NCBI RefSeq assembly: GCF_052216985.1
Contig: NZ_JBQOUY010000005.1
Coordinates: forward strand, 53,073-117,072
DNA: 64,000 nt
Direction: 5' to 3'
From: Acidaminococcus fermentans_A
Lineage (GTDB): Bacteria > Bacillota > Negativicutes > Acidaminococcales > Acidaminococcaceae
Within the stretch, counting starts at the first letter, position 1, and every line of letters begins with the position of its first letter. The notes below the pieces were generated by a model, which worked only from the letters and a program-made list of their open reading frames with translations, made no database searches and was not told the origin of the DNA. This document shows, in pieces, positions 7,847 to 15,788 of this stretch. Position numbers and translations under genes: made by a program.

Positions 7847-8521
7847 TCAGTTCCCGCTGGCCAGGGCCAGGCCGTATACATGGGCCACGCCGCCCCGCTT
7901 CAGGGTTTTGGCCGCCTCTTCCAGGGTACTTCCGGTGGTACAGATATCGTCACAGAGCAGCACGATATCCGGCAGGTCTTCCTGCCGGCCCAAGGTAAAG
8001 CAGCCTTGGATGTTCTTTTTCCGTTCTTCCGAAGTGAGCCCGTACTGGGGCCGGGTAGCCCGGTTCCGGACCAGCAGGGTCTCCCAACGGTACCCGGCTT
8101 CACGGCACCAGGGCCGGAAGATCTCTTCCGGCAGGTCGTATCCCCGCTGCTTCCTCCGTTCCGGGTCCGTGGGGATACCCGTAACAGCCAGTTTTACGGA
8201 AGGAGGCAGCTGCCAGGAGAATTTCTTTTCTCGTCGGACCCCCTGGCTCCACTCTTCCGCCAACCGGGGCAGCAGGTCTTCTCTTTCTCGGAACTTGGCC
8301 ATCTGCAGGGCTTTTTGGATGCCGCCGGCATAATCCAACAGGAAGAACAAACCATCCAGATGGGGACAGTCCAGACTGCGAGGCTGAAAAGCACGGGGAT
8401 GCCAGATCCCCCTCCGGCAGGGATCGCAAAGAGCTCCTCTTCCCCGGACTTCCTCCCCACAGCCTGGACAGTGATGAGGGTAGAAAAGAGATTGGAGCAG
8501 GGACAGGATGGATGAGAACAT
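7847..8521 (-). CDS. comF: ComF-family phosphoribosyltransferase-like protein
   Basis: 224 residues from ATG 8521, chosen because GGAGGTG lies 5 bases upstream. The N-terminus has a zinc-ribbon (CPGCGEE...CDPCRRG, residues about 17-40). The C-terminus has the PRPP-binding loop of type I phosphoribosyltransferases, VLLCDDICTTGSTLEEAA (residues about 185-205). ComF proteins are needed for DNA uptake in naturally competent bacteria and are kept as housekeeping genes in many others. Here it is followed closely by the ABC exporter and preceded by recD2 157 bases away, which suggests one transcript direction but not necessarily one operon. Confidence 0.85.
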   Translation of the reverse strand: MFSSILSLLQSLFYPHHCPGCGEEVRGRGALCDPCRRGIWHPRAFQPRSLDCPHLDGLFFLLDYAGGIQKALQMAKFREREDLLPRLAEEWSQGVRREKKFSWQLPPSVKLAVTGIPTDPERRKQRGYDLPEEIFRPWCREAGYRWETLLVRNRATRPQYGLTSEERKKNIQGCFTLGRQEDLPDIVLLCDDICTTGSTLEEAAKTLKRGGVAHVYGLALASGN

Positions 8522-8678
8522 GGGACACCTCCGGGAATCGTTCATCGTTTGTGGTTCATCGTTGGACCCCCTACCCGTGCAGGCACGGAGCCCACCCCCC
8601 TTGCGTCCATTTCTGTCCGTCCCCTGAAAGGGGCGGGGGACCGTTGCGCTTGCGCAATGGTGGTGGAGTCTGACTTCT
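8522..8678. other. recD2-comF gap with repeat-like DNA
   Basis: Contains two GGTTCATCGTT-like units (about 8536-8563), a GGGGCGGGGGACC-rich stretch and GTTGCGCTTGCGCAA (8643-8657), a small inverted repeat. This resembles degenerate pieces of the hairpin and GTC-repeat families but does not form a full element. Confidence 0.3.
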
Positions 8679-10844
8679 TCATTCACCATACCTCTTCAGC
8701 CGCTCTGCCAGCAGGCTGTACCGCTTCCGGGTCTTATCGTTTTCCACCGCCAGGCGCAGGGCCCGCTGGCTGCCAGCCAGATACACCTGTTTCTTGGCCC
8801 GGGTGATGGCCGTGTAGAACAGATTCCGCTGGAGCAGGAGATAGTGGCTCATCACCAATGGCATGATGACGGCGCCATATTCGCTGCCCTGGGATTTATG
8901 GACACTCATGGCATAAGCCAGGCGCAGGTCTGAGATCTCTGCGCCTTCATAGGTCACGGCTTCCCCCTCTGCCCGATCCGGGAAATCCACTGTCACATAA
9001 GCCCCCTGGATGCTGCGAACCCGCCCGATATCTCCATTGAACACGTTCTTATCATAATTGTTCCGGATCTGCATCACCTTGTCACCTTCCCGGAGGGCCA
9101 GGAAACTGGTATGGTATTCCCTCTTTTCTGGATCCGGCGGGTTCACCCGGGCCTGGATCAAAGTATTCAGGTTCTCCACCCCGCACAGGTTCTTGTGCAT
9201 GGGGGTCAGCACCTGGACATTTTCCAGAGGGTCCTGCCCTGCCAATCTGGCGTACAGATCCACCACATAATACATGGTCTCTTCTTCCGTAGCGAATTCC
9301 TGGAAACTGAAATCCTTCTCTCCCTCCCACTGGGGCATCGCTCCCTGGTTGATCCGGTGGGCATTCCGGACGATGGGGCTCAGTTCCGCCTGCCGGAACA
9401 CATTCTCCAGGCGGACGATGGGCATGGTCCCGCTGCGGATGATATCCTGGAGCACGGAGCCGGGTCCTACGCTGGGCAGCTGGTCCACATCCCCAACTAA
9501 GATCAGCCGGCAGCCCAGAGGCAGGGCTTTCAGCAGGTTGTACATGAGCACGATGTCCATCATGGAAGCTTCATCCACGATCACGGCATCCGCCTCCAGG
9601 GGATTGCTTTCATCCCGGCCCCAGAAGGAATCGCCTTCTCCGTTAGGGGTATATTCCAGCAGCCGATGGACGGTCTGGGCTGGCTTCCCAGCACTTTCTG
9701 CCAAGCGTTTGGCAGCCCGTCCTGTAGGCGCTGCCAGGAGGATCTTGCATCCCGCCTGTTCCATCACCGAAAGGATCCCCTTGATGACCGTGGTCTTCCC
9801 GGTGCCGGGACCGCCGGTGAGCACAAAGACCCCGTGATCCACGGAAGCTTTCACGGCTTCTGCCTGTTCTGGCGCCAGATGGATCCGTTCGTCCTGTTCC
9901 CATTCCCGGATGATCTTTTGGTAATCCACCTTCCACAGGGCATTCACATTATCCCGGAGAGCCAGCAGCCGATGGGCGACCCCCTCTTCTGCCCAGTACA
10001 GGTATTCTGGGTATACGCACACATGGTCTCCCCTGTCTTCCGTCCGGAGAAGATTGTCCCTCAAGAGCTGCTGGAACACCTGCTCCACTTCCAGGGGATC
10101 CAACTGGAGGACTTTGGCCGCCATATCCACCAGCCACCGGTCCGGTACACAGGTATGACCCTGGCTGGCGCCTTGGAGCAGGGTATAGTGGATTCCTGCC
10201 CGGATCCGGTCTTCATCATGCTCATCCACTCCCAGATTCCTGGCCAGGGCATCTGCAGTACGGAAACCGATGCCGTCCACTTCTTCTGCCAGGCAATAGG
10301 GGTTGTTGCTGATCCGGGTCACCGCCGTATTGCCGTAGAGAGCCTGGATCCGGGGGGCATAATTCCCGCTGATGCCGTGGCTCTCCAGGAAAAAGATCAG
10401 TTCCCGATTGTCTTTCAGCTCTCCATAAGAAGCCACGATGGCTTCTGCCTTTTTCTTCCCGATGCCGTTGACTTCCCGCAGCCGTTCCGGAGATTGCTCC
10501 AGGATCTTCAGGGTCTCTTCCCCGAACTTGTCCACGATCCGCTGGGCCATGGCCGGACCCACGCCCTTCAAGACGCCGCTGCCCAGCATCTTCACCAGGC
10601 CTTCTGCTCCCTTAGGCTGGACAGCTTCCCAGCTCTGGGCTTGGAACTGCCTCCCGAACCGGGGATGGTCCCCCCACTCTCCCACAAGGCGCACCTGTTC
10701 TCCGGCAAAAGGAGCCCGCCCCTTATAGACAACGGAAATCGTCCCCACTTCCGGATTTTCTCCCCGGAACACACAGAAGGTCCCTTCTGCAGCCTGAAAT
10801 ACGATATTCTTTATGGTGAGTTCAATAGATACTGGTCCGGACAT
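8679..10844 (-). CDS. recD2: RecD2-type ATP-dependent DNA helicase
   Basis: 721 residues, normal for RecD2. Domains: N-terminal OB-like part, helix-hairpin-helix segment (GSGVLKGVGPAMAQRIVDKFG, about 95-120, and VNGIGKKKA), then superfamily 1B helicase with Walker A GGPGTGKTT (about 350), Walker B VIVDEASMM and motif QGSEY...TAITRAKK near the C-terminus. RecD2 is a 5'-3' helicase working outside a RecBCD complex in DNA repair and replication-fork processing. The start ATG at 10844 has AGGAGG 11 bases ahead. It is divergent from the AdoMetDC-like gene. Confidence 0.9.
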   Translation of the reverse strand: MSGPVSIELTIKNIVFQAAEGTFCVFRGENPEVGTISVVYKGRAPFAGEQVRLVGEWGDHPRFGRQFQAQSWEAVQPKGAEGLVKMLGSGVLKGVGPAMAQRIVDKFGEETLKILEQSPERLREVNGIGKKKAEAIVASYGELKDNRELIFFLESHGISGNYAPRIQALYGNTAVTRISNNPYCLAEEVDGIGFRTADALARNLGVDEHDEDRIRAGIHYTLLQGASQGHTCVPDRWLVDMAAKVLQLDPLEVEQVFQQLLRDNLLRTEDRGDHVCVYPEYLYWAEEGVAHRLLALRDNVNALWKVDYQKIIREWEQDERIHLAPEQAEAVKASVDHGVFVLTGGPGTGKTTVIKGILSVMEQAGCKILLAAPTGRAAKRLAESAGKPAQTVHRLLEYTPNGEGDSFWGRDESNPLEADAVIVDEASMMDIVLMYNLLKALPLGCRLILVGDVDQLPSVGPGSVLQDIIRSGTMPIVRLENVFRQAELSPIVRNAHRINQGAMPQWEGEKDFSFQEFATEEETMYYVVDLYARLAGQDPLENVQVLTPMHKNLCGVENLNTLIQARVNPPDPEKREYHTSFLALREGDKVMQIRNNYDKNVFNGDIGRVRSIQGAYVTVDFPDRAEGEAVTYEGAEISDLRLAYAMSVHKSQGSEYGAVIMPLVMSHYLLLQRNLFYTAITRAKKQVYLAGSQRALRLAVENDKTRKRYSLLAERLKRYGE

Positions 10845-10903
10845 GCCCCATGGTTCCTCCTGAACATATGTTTTACTTATTATAGCACAGTTTTCCGTTT
10901 TTT

Positions 10904-10933
10904 TTGACAGTGCCTATTGAATTACGGTATAAT
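10904..10933 (+). promoter_or_regulatory. Promoter of the AdoMetDC-like gene
   Basis: Consensus TTGACA (10904-10909) and TATAAT (10928-10933) with an 18-base spacer. It overlaps the in-frame ATG at 10917, which excludes that ATG as the start. Confidence 0.85.
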
Positions 10934-10988
10934 GAGGAAGCTGAAATCAGGACAAAATTTGAAGCATCCCAAAGGAAGTGAACGCCAC

Positions 10989-11453
10989 GTGATTGGAAAA
11001 GGTACCCAAGCTGCATTGGACATGTACCGTTGTATGGAAGAAGTCGTATTCGATAAAGAAAAGATCAGAGATATATTAGAAGAAGCAGCTGAACGCTTCA
11101 TTCTGAAGGAACTGGCCCTATATGCTACGGAGAATGATGAAGGGGACGATTTTTGCTTCGTCATGCTGTGTACCAATGGCCATATTTTCCTCCATGTATT
11201 CCCCAGTTACGGCTATGTGGAAGCCGATGTCTTTACGCTGGAAAGCGCTGCCAGCCCGGAACAGGTAGCGGTGTTCCTGCGCCAGGAGTTCGGACCTGAC
11301 CAGACCAAACTCACCACCCTGAAGCGGGGAGACTATGGCTCGATCAAAGACATGAAGCCCCAGCGGAAAAAGATGGTCAAACCCATCCGCCGGGCCAAGA
11401 ACGCTGGCGCCAAACTGAAGAAATTTATGACCTGGAAAAAGAACAAAGAATGA
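10989..11453 (+). CDS. AdoMet decarboxylase-like protein lacking catalytic residues
   Basis: 154 residues from GTG 10989 (AGGAAGTG 8 bases upstream; the upstream ATG lies within the promoter). Residues about 55-115 resemble bacterial S-adenosylmethionine decarboxylase SpeH: GHIFLHVFPSYGYVEADVFTL aligns with ESHLTIHTYPEHGYAAVDVFTC. The serine that becomes the pyruvoyl group aligns with Gly, its Glu partner with Asn, and the cysteine proton donor with Leu; only the histidine remains. Self-cleavage and decarboxylation are therefore not expected. A basic tail (about 115-154, many Lys/Arg) is added. It may be a regulatory or binding paralogue; function is unknown. Confidence 0.6.
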   Translation: MIGKGTQAALDMYRCMEEVVFDKEKIRDILEEAAERFILKELALYATENDEGDDFCFVMLCTNGHIFLHVFPSYGYVEADVFTLESAASPEQVAVFLRQEFGPDQTKLTTLKRGDYGSIKDMKPQRKKMVKPIRRAKNAGAKLKKFMTWKKNKE

Positions 11454-11507
11454 AGAAGGCGGCCAAGGGCCGCAAGAGACCAGCACAGCTGGCTCTGCTA
11501 AAAAACT

Positions 11508-11563
11508 AAGCTGTGGAACCTGCCCGGCCAGAAATGCCGGTCCCTGTTTCACAGCTTCTTTTG
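11508..11563 (+). terminator. Terminator-like hairpin
   Basis: AAGCTGTG / CACAGCTT outer stem with an inner CCGGC-CAGAAAT-GCCGG stem, followed by a CTTTTG tract. Lies between the AdoMetDC-like gene and the next HAD gene. Confidence 0.6.
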
Positions 11564-11584
11564 CAGACAAAGGAAGAACGCATC

Positions 11585-12274
11585 ATGAAATACATCTGTT
11601 GGGATATCGACGGGACCCTGCTCCTGACCAATTATGCGGGAGTCGCCGCCATGAAAGATACCATCAAGGAATTGTACGGCCTGGATCAATTTGAATTCAC
11701 CTACGGCATGGCCGGCCGGACGGACACCTATATCGCCCGCAAAGCCATCGAAGGCATCCAAGGCTGCTGCAGCCCGGAAGAAATAGCCCATATGCTCACT
11801 GCCTACGGCCACAAGCTGCCTGCGTCTTTGGTGGAAAAAAACGGGCACCTGCTCCCCCATGTCAAAGAGACCCTGGAATGGATCCGGCAGGATCCCGGGA
11901 CCACTTCCCTGCTGCTCACCGGGAACTGTGAAGCCGCGGCCCATGCCAAGCTCCAGTATTTCGGCATCGAAAAGGAATTCGACTATGGCCGCAGTGCCTT
12001 CGGGGAAATCAGTGAGCTCCGGGACGATCTGTCCAAGGCATTATGGGAAAAAGTCCAGGAGGCAGATCCTGCCGTGACTCCCGATCAGCTCATCGTTGTA
12101 GGAGATACGCCCCATGACATCACCTGTGCCCAAGCCATCGGTGTCCGGAGCCTGATCGTCCTGAAGGGTTCTTCTTATCCAAAGGACCGTCTGGAAGTCT
12201 ATCATCCCTGGAAAATCATACCGGAACTGCCGGAAGATCCCCGTGACTTTTCTGCCATCCTGGAGGAGGCCTGA
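11585..12274 (+). CDS. HAD-superfamily hydrolase
   Basis: 229 residues from ATG 11585 (AAGGAAG upstream). Haloacid-dehalogenase phosphatase motifs: WDIDGTLL (I), LLLTGN (II) and VVGDTPHDITCAQAIG (IV), with an alpha-helical cap between them. Closest in layout to phosphoglycolate phosphatase/beta-phosphoglucomutase-type small-molecule phosphatases; the substrate cannot be assigned. It is followed 3 bases later by the pentapeptide-repeat gene, so the two are probably cotranscribed. Confidence 0.8.
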   Translation: MKYICWDIDGTLLLTNYAGVAAMKDTIKELYGLDQFEFTYGMAGRTDTYIARKAIEGIQGCCSPEEIAHMLTAYGHKLPASLVEKNGHLLPHVKETLEWIRQDPGTTSLLLTGNCEAAAHAKLQYFGIEKEFDYGRSAFGEISELRDDLSKALWEKVQEADPAVTPDQLIVVGDTPHDITCAQAIGVRSLIVLKGSSYPKDRLEVYHPWKIIPELPEDPRDFSAILEEA

Positions 12275-12277
12275 ACC

Positions 12278-13024
12278 ATGTTTGGAAAGAAATCATTTCT
12301 CACGCTCCTACTGGTTTTTGCTATGGCTGTACCCGCCCTGGCCTACCGGCAAAGCGATGTGGACCAGTTGCAGGCCACCCGTTCCTGCCCAGGGGGAGAT
12401 CTGCGGGGAGCCTATCTGCGGGATGCGGACCTAACCGGTGCCAACCTCCAGGGGGCAGATCTGAGCTATGCCAATCTGACCAATGCCATCCTGGAAGATG
12501 CCGATCTGAAAGAAGCCAACCTCCAGAAAGCCAGCCTCCGCAACGCCTATATGGCCGGTTCCGATCTGGAAGGAGCGGACCTATCCAACGCCAATTTTTC
12601 CCATACTGTCCTGAACCGCAGCTCCCTGGTAGGGGTCACTGCGTACCGGACCAGTTTCTCCCATGCACTCCTGACTTTCGCCAATCTGTATACGGCGGAT
12701 CTGCGGGAAAGCAATTTCGACTATGCCAATGGAGCCATGGCGAATTTCTTTTCTGCCAACCTGGCCCGGAGCTGGTTCTTCGGCACTCAGCTGCGGGGGG
12801 CCAACTTTACCTCTGCCAATCTGTACAATGCCCGCCTCCGCCGAGCCAGCCTGCCGGAAGCCAATTTCAAGAACGCCAATCTCATGAGTGCCTCCCTGGA
12901 AGAGAGCAATCTGAGCAAGGCCGTGCTCACCAATGCCAATCTGGATGATGCCGACCTGAGCCACGCCAACCTGGAAGGGACCCAATTCACCAGTACGGAA
13001 CTGGAAATGGCATACAGGAAATAG
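12278..13024 (+). CDS. Secreted pentapeptide-repeat protein
   Basis: 248 residues. A signal peptide is clear (MFGKKSF, hydrophobic LTLLLVFAMAVPALA, cleavage near residue 22). From residue about 40 to the end the sequence is almost entirely pentapeptide repeats A(D/N)LxX, such as GADLSYANLTNAILEDADL, predicting a right-handed quadrilateral beta-helix. Cytosolic pentapeptide proteins can mimic DNA and protect gyrase, but an exported one is more likely to act at the cell envelope. There is no membrane anchor or enzymatic domain. GTG/ATG choice is not an issue: the ATG lies just behind the HAD stop. Function unknown. Confidence 0.8.
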   Translation: MFGKKSFLTLLLVFAMAVPALAYRQSDVDQLQATRSCPGGDLRGAYLRDADLTGANLQGADLSYANLTNAILEDADLKEANLQKASLRNAYMAGSDLEGADLSNANFSHTVLNRSSLVGVTAYRTSFSHALLTFANLYTADLRESNFDYANGAMANFFSANLARSWFFGTQLRGANFTSANLYNARLRRASLPEANFKNANLMSASLEESNLSKAVLTNANLDDADLSHANLEGTQFTSTELEMAYRK

Positions 13025-13028
13025 AAAG

Positions 13029-13078
13029 AAGGGGTTGTTGCACGTGTGAAGACCACACACGCGCAACAACCCCTTTGT
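13029..13078. terminator. Shared convergent terminator, GTTGCA family
   Basis: GGGGTTGTTGC / GCAACAACCCC with an inner CGTGTG / CACACG stem. It sits between the convergent pentapeptide-repeat and HAD genes and touches the HAD stop codon, so it probably serves both strands. Confidence 0.75.
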
Positions 13079-13726
13079 TCACATTACCCTCTCCAAGATC
13101 TGTTCCGGCCGGTCGATGAGGGCGGTGGGTTCCAGGGCCGCCAATTCATCCCGGTCCCGGAAGCCCCAAGTGACCAGGAAACAGTCCATGCCAGCGTTGT
13201 CCGCTGTCTTTTTGTCCACTTCGGAATCGCCCACATATACGGCCTGTTCTCGAGAGATCCCCAGTTCCTCCAAGGCCTTAAACACCGTATCCGGTGCCGG
13301 TTTCCGACGGATCTCCCTACTTTCCCCGATGGCCACCTGCAGGGTTTCCGGGAAATACCGGTCCCGGAGTTCCAATACTGCCGGGTGTGCTTTGTTGGAG
13401 ACGATGGCCATCCGGATGCCCTTCTGCTGCAGCTGGCAGAGCAGTTTAGGGATTCCCTCATAGGGGCGGGTCTCTTCATGGCAGTGTTCCAAATAATATC
13501 CCCGGAAAAACTGGAAAACCGCCTGGAACGGCTCCTCTCCGATATCTTCAGGCAGCGAAAGCCGCAGCAGCCTTTCCAGCCCATTGCCCAGGGCCCGCCG
13601 CACCTGCAGCCGGGTCCGGGGGGCATAGCCGTATTTCCGGCAGGCTGCATCTACGGCCTTCCACAGATCCGTCAAGGTATCCAGCAAAGTCCCATCCAGA
13701 TCAAAGATCACTCCTTGATATTTCAT
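13079..13726 (-). CDS. HAD hydrolase, phosphoglycolate phosphatase-like
   Basis: 215 residues from ATG 13726, which has GGAGGGG upstream. Motif I FDLDGTLLDT, motif II IVSNKAHP, a conserved Lys in RRKPAPDT and motif IV VYVGDSEVDKKTADNAGM mark the Gph/PgmB branch of HAD phosphatases with a helical cap. Such enzymes hydrolyse 2-phosphoglycolate or similar small phosphates; the exact substrate is not certain. Single gene, convergent with the pentapeptide-repeat gene. Confidence 0.8.
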   Translation of the reverse strand: MKYQGVIFDLDGTLLDTLTDLWKAVDAACRKYGYAPRTRLQVRRALGNGLERLLRLSLPEDIGEEPFQAVFQFFRGYYLEHCHEETRPYEGIPKLLCQLQQKGIRMAIVSNKAHPAVLELRDRYFPETLQVAIGESREIRRKPAPDTVFKALEELGISREQAVYVGDSEVDKKTADNAGMDCFLVTWGFRDRDELAALEPTALIDRPEQILERVM

Positions 13727-13858
13727 GGATATCCCCTCCTCTTTCATGGATGATTGTCCATGGAAGAATCTGTCTTCCATGGACCTACAGGGAAGATGAT
13801 ACCACATCCTGCCAAATTATGATACAATAAAAGAATCAAACTGAAGGAGAGTGCGTCC

Positions 13859-14413
13859 ATGAAAATCGTACGTTCTTTATTCTTATCCGCCATCCTGGTA
13901 CTGTCAGCAGCCCTGACAGTCTTTGCTTCCCCGGAAGCTCCCACCGATCAGGAAGTAGCCCAGGCTTTCCAAGAAGCCAACACTGTTTTCGAATGGTTCG
14001 AACACCATCCGCTAAAAACAGACGGCAAGGGAGAACGAGACACCGGATATATGATCTACTATACGGTAGCCGACAAAAAGTATCCCACTATGCTGGCCCT
14101 GAAGACCCGGGTCAATGAATGTTTCACCGAAGCCCTGTCCAGTTTCATCATCAGCGACAGCCGGATGTACCGGGAATTTGATGGGAAGCTGTATGTGGCC
14201 CCCAGCGCCAAGGCCCAGGATCCCCGGAAAGGGACTTCCACCATCAACATCGTCCGGGAATCCCCCACCCGCATCAACCTGGAGATTTCCACTCCCATCA
14301 TGGAAGATCCGGTCCATGGGAAGACCAATGTGGTGGAAACCAAAAAGACCATCTTCCCTTATGTGAAGACCTTGAAAGGCTGGCGTTTCTCCTATTTTGA
14401 ATCGCTGGAATAA
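13859..14413 (+). CDS. Secreted protein of unknown function
   Basis: 184 residues with a clear signal peptide (MKIVRSLFLSAILVLSAALT, cleavage near VFA-SP, residue 24). The mature part starts with an acidic helix (DQEVAQAFQEANTVFEWFEHH) and continues as alternating strands ending KTLKGWRFSYFESLE. The shape loosely recalls IseA-like inhibitors of cell-wall endopeptidases, but I cannot claim homology. No lipobox cysteine is present, so it is released or periplasmic. Monocistronic, with its own ribosome site AAGGAGAG and followed by a strong terminator. Confidence 0.6.
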   Translation: MKIVRSLFLSAILVLSAALTVFASPEAPTDQEVAQAFQEANTVFEWFEHHPLKTDGKGERDTGYMIYYTVADKKYPTMLALKTRVNECFTEALSSFIISDSRMYREFDGKLYVAPSAKAQDPRKGTSTINIVRESPTRINLEISTPIMEDPVHGKTNVVETKKTIFPYVKTLKGWRFSYFESLE

Positions 14414-14415
14414 AA

Positions 14416-14472
14416 AAAAAGGGGGCTGTTGCACGTGTGAAAACTACACACGCGCAACAGCCCCCTTTTTTA
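14416..14472. terminator. Shared convergent terminator, GTTGCA family
   Basis: GGGGGCTGTTGC / GCAACAGCCCCC with an inner CGTGTG / CACACG stem, flanked by A and T runs on both sides. Serves the secreted protein gene and pta, which converge here. Confidence 0.8.
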
Positions 14473-14478
14473 CACAAA

Positions 14479-15492
14479 TCACTTGCCTTCTGCTGCAATG
14501 GCGTCGCTGGCGCAGACAGCCACTACATCCACTACGTCCTGGGTGGAGCAGCCGCGGCTCAGATCCAGGACAGGTTTTGCCAGGCCCTGTACCAGAGGCC
14601 CCAGGCAGGTAGCACCGCTGAACCGTTCAACCAGTTTGTAGCCGATGTTGGCAGCACACAGGTTCGGGAAAATCAGCACGTTAGCATGACCGGCCACTTT
14701 GGAGCCAGGAGCCTTCCGTTCGCCCACTTCGGGAACCAGGGCAGCATCAGCCTGCAGTTCGCCATCGAAAGCGAAGTCTACGTTCCGGGATTTCAGGATT
14801 TCAACGGCTTCTTTGACTTTGTCCACTTCTTCACCGGAGCCGGAACCTTTGGTGGAGTAGCACAGCAGAGCCACTTTCGGTTCTGCGATTTCCAGGGTGG
14901 TCTTAGCCCGTTCAGCGCAGCTGACAGCGATATCGGCCAGCTGTTCAGCGGTCGGTTCGATGATGACGCCGCAGTCGCCGAAGACCAGCTTGCCATGGTC
15001 GCCCAGGTTTTCTTTGTCGCTCAGCACGATGAAACCGCTGCATACGGTCTTGTTGCCGGGTTTCACCCCTACAACCTGCAGACCGGCTTTGATGGTATCA
15101 GCAGAAGTCCGGGTAGAACCGGAAACGACGCCGTCAGCATCGCCCATGGCCAACAGGCCAGCCCCAAAGAAGGTGGTATCATTCAGCATGATTTCCCGTG
15201 CTTTTTCCACGGTCATGCCCTTTTTCTTTCTCCGTTCTGCGAAATAAGCACACAGTTCGTCCATCTTTTCATAGGTTGCAGGGTTGACGATCTTCACGCC
15301 GTCAAAGCTGATGCCCAGACGTTCTGCATCTTTCTGCAGCTTTGCAGGATCCCCTACCAGCACGATTTTAGCAAAACCTTCCTTCGCAACGATAGCAGCA
15401 GCCTTCAGAGCTCTGTCACTGTCGTTTTCCGGCAGCACAATCACCTTTTGTGCAGGTTTAACACGAGCCTTCAGTTCGTCCATAAATGCCAT
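14479..15492 (-). CDS. pta: Phosphate acetyltransferase
   Basis: 337 residues, the usual length of the single-domain enzyme. It converts acetyl-CoA and phosphate to acetyl phosphate, feeding substrate-level ATP formation through acetate kinase. Family features include VLPENDSDRALKAA at the N-terminus, DADGVVSGSTRTSADT, VFGDCGVIIEPTAEQLADIA and the C-terminal FPNLCAANIGYKLVERFSGA. It lacks the N-terminal regulatory domains of the E. coli type. No acetate kinase gene is next to it in this window. A promoter lies 60-90 bases upstream. Confidence 0.93.
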   Translation of the reverse strand: MAFMDELKARVKPAQKVIVLPENDSDRALKAAAIVAKEGFAKIVLVGDPAKLQKDAERLGISFDGVKIVNPATYEKMDELCAYFAERRKKKGMTVEKAREIMLNDTTFFGAGLLAMGDADGVVSGSTRTSADTIKAGLQVVGVKPGNKTVCSGFIVLSDKENLGDHGKLVFGDCGVIIEPTAEQLADIAVSCAERAKTTLEIAEPKVALLCYSTKGSGSGEEVDKVKEAVEILKSRNVDFAFDGELQADAALVPEVGERKAPGSKVAGHANVLIFPNLCAANIGYKLVERFSGATCLGPLVQGLAKPVLDLSRGCSTQDVVDVVAVCASDAIAAEGK

Positions 15493-15554
15493 TCCAAATC
15501 ACTCCTACCCAAATATTAAAAGGCTGGCGCCAAGCGCCCCTTTTCACAGTCTAT

Positions 15555-15582
15555 ATTATATCACTTTTTACACCAATGCCAA
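15555..15582 (-). promoter_or_regulatory. pta promoter
   Basis: Minus-strand TTGGCA (15577-15582) and TATAAT (15555-15560), 16-base spacer. Confidence 0.6.
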
Positions 15583-15640
15583 ATCAGAACTTTTCCCAAT
15601 GTAAAACAGGTAATATTCTGATAATACAGGGGAATAGAGA

Positions 15641-15673
15641 GGGGGGCTGTTGCATGCGCAACAGCCCCTTTTT
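15641..15673. terminator. GGGGCTGTTGC hairpin
   Basis: GGGGCTGTTGC / GCAACAGCCCC around CATGC, with a T run on the plus-strand side. It is one of the copies with the commonest stem sequence. It lies downstream of the symporter pseudogene. Confidence 0.65.
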
Positions 15674-15675
15674 GA

Positions 15676-15715
15676 GGTCTCGGGTCTCGAGTCGTGAGTC
15701 TCGAGACCCGAGACC
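15676..15715. repeat. GTC-repeat palindrome, array only
   Basis: GGTCTCGGGTCTCGAG and its exact 16-base complement enclose TCGTGAGT. Each arm is two GTCTCGrG units, so this is an array and inverted array with no core between them. Confidence 0.7.
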
Positions 15716-15739
15716 GAGCCGCTATGCGGCTTATGAGAA

Positions 15740-15767
15740 CGGGGGTGTGGATTTTTTCACACCCCCG
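15740..15767. terminator. GGGGGTGTG hairpin
   Basis: GGGGGTGTG / CACACCCCC with an A/T loop, 21 bases after the symporter stop codon. A near copy occurs at 24800-24825. Confidence 0.6.
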
Positions 15768-15788
15768 ACCAGCAGCCGCCGTCAATGG

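Noticed and set aside
7847..8689. Longer N-terminal start for ComF at 8689
   Set aside because: The extra residues have no similarity to the family and include repeat-like DNA; a GGAGGTG ribosome site supports ATG 8521.
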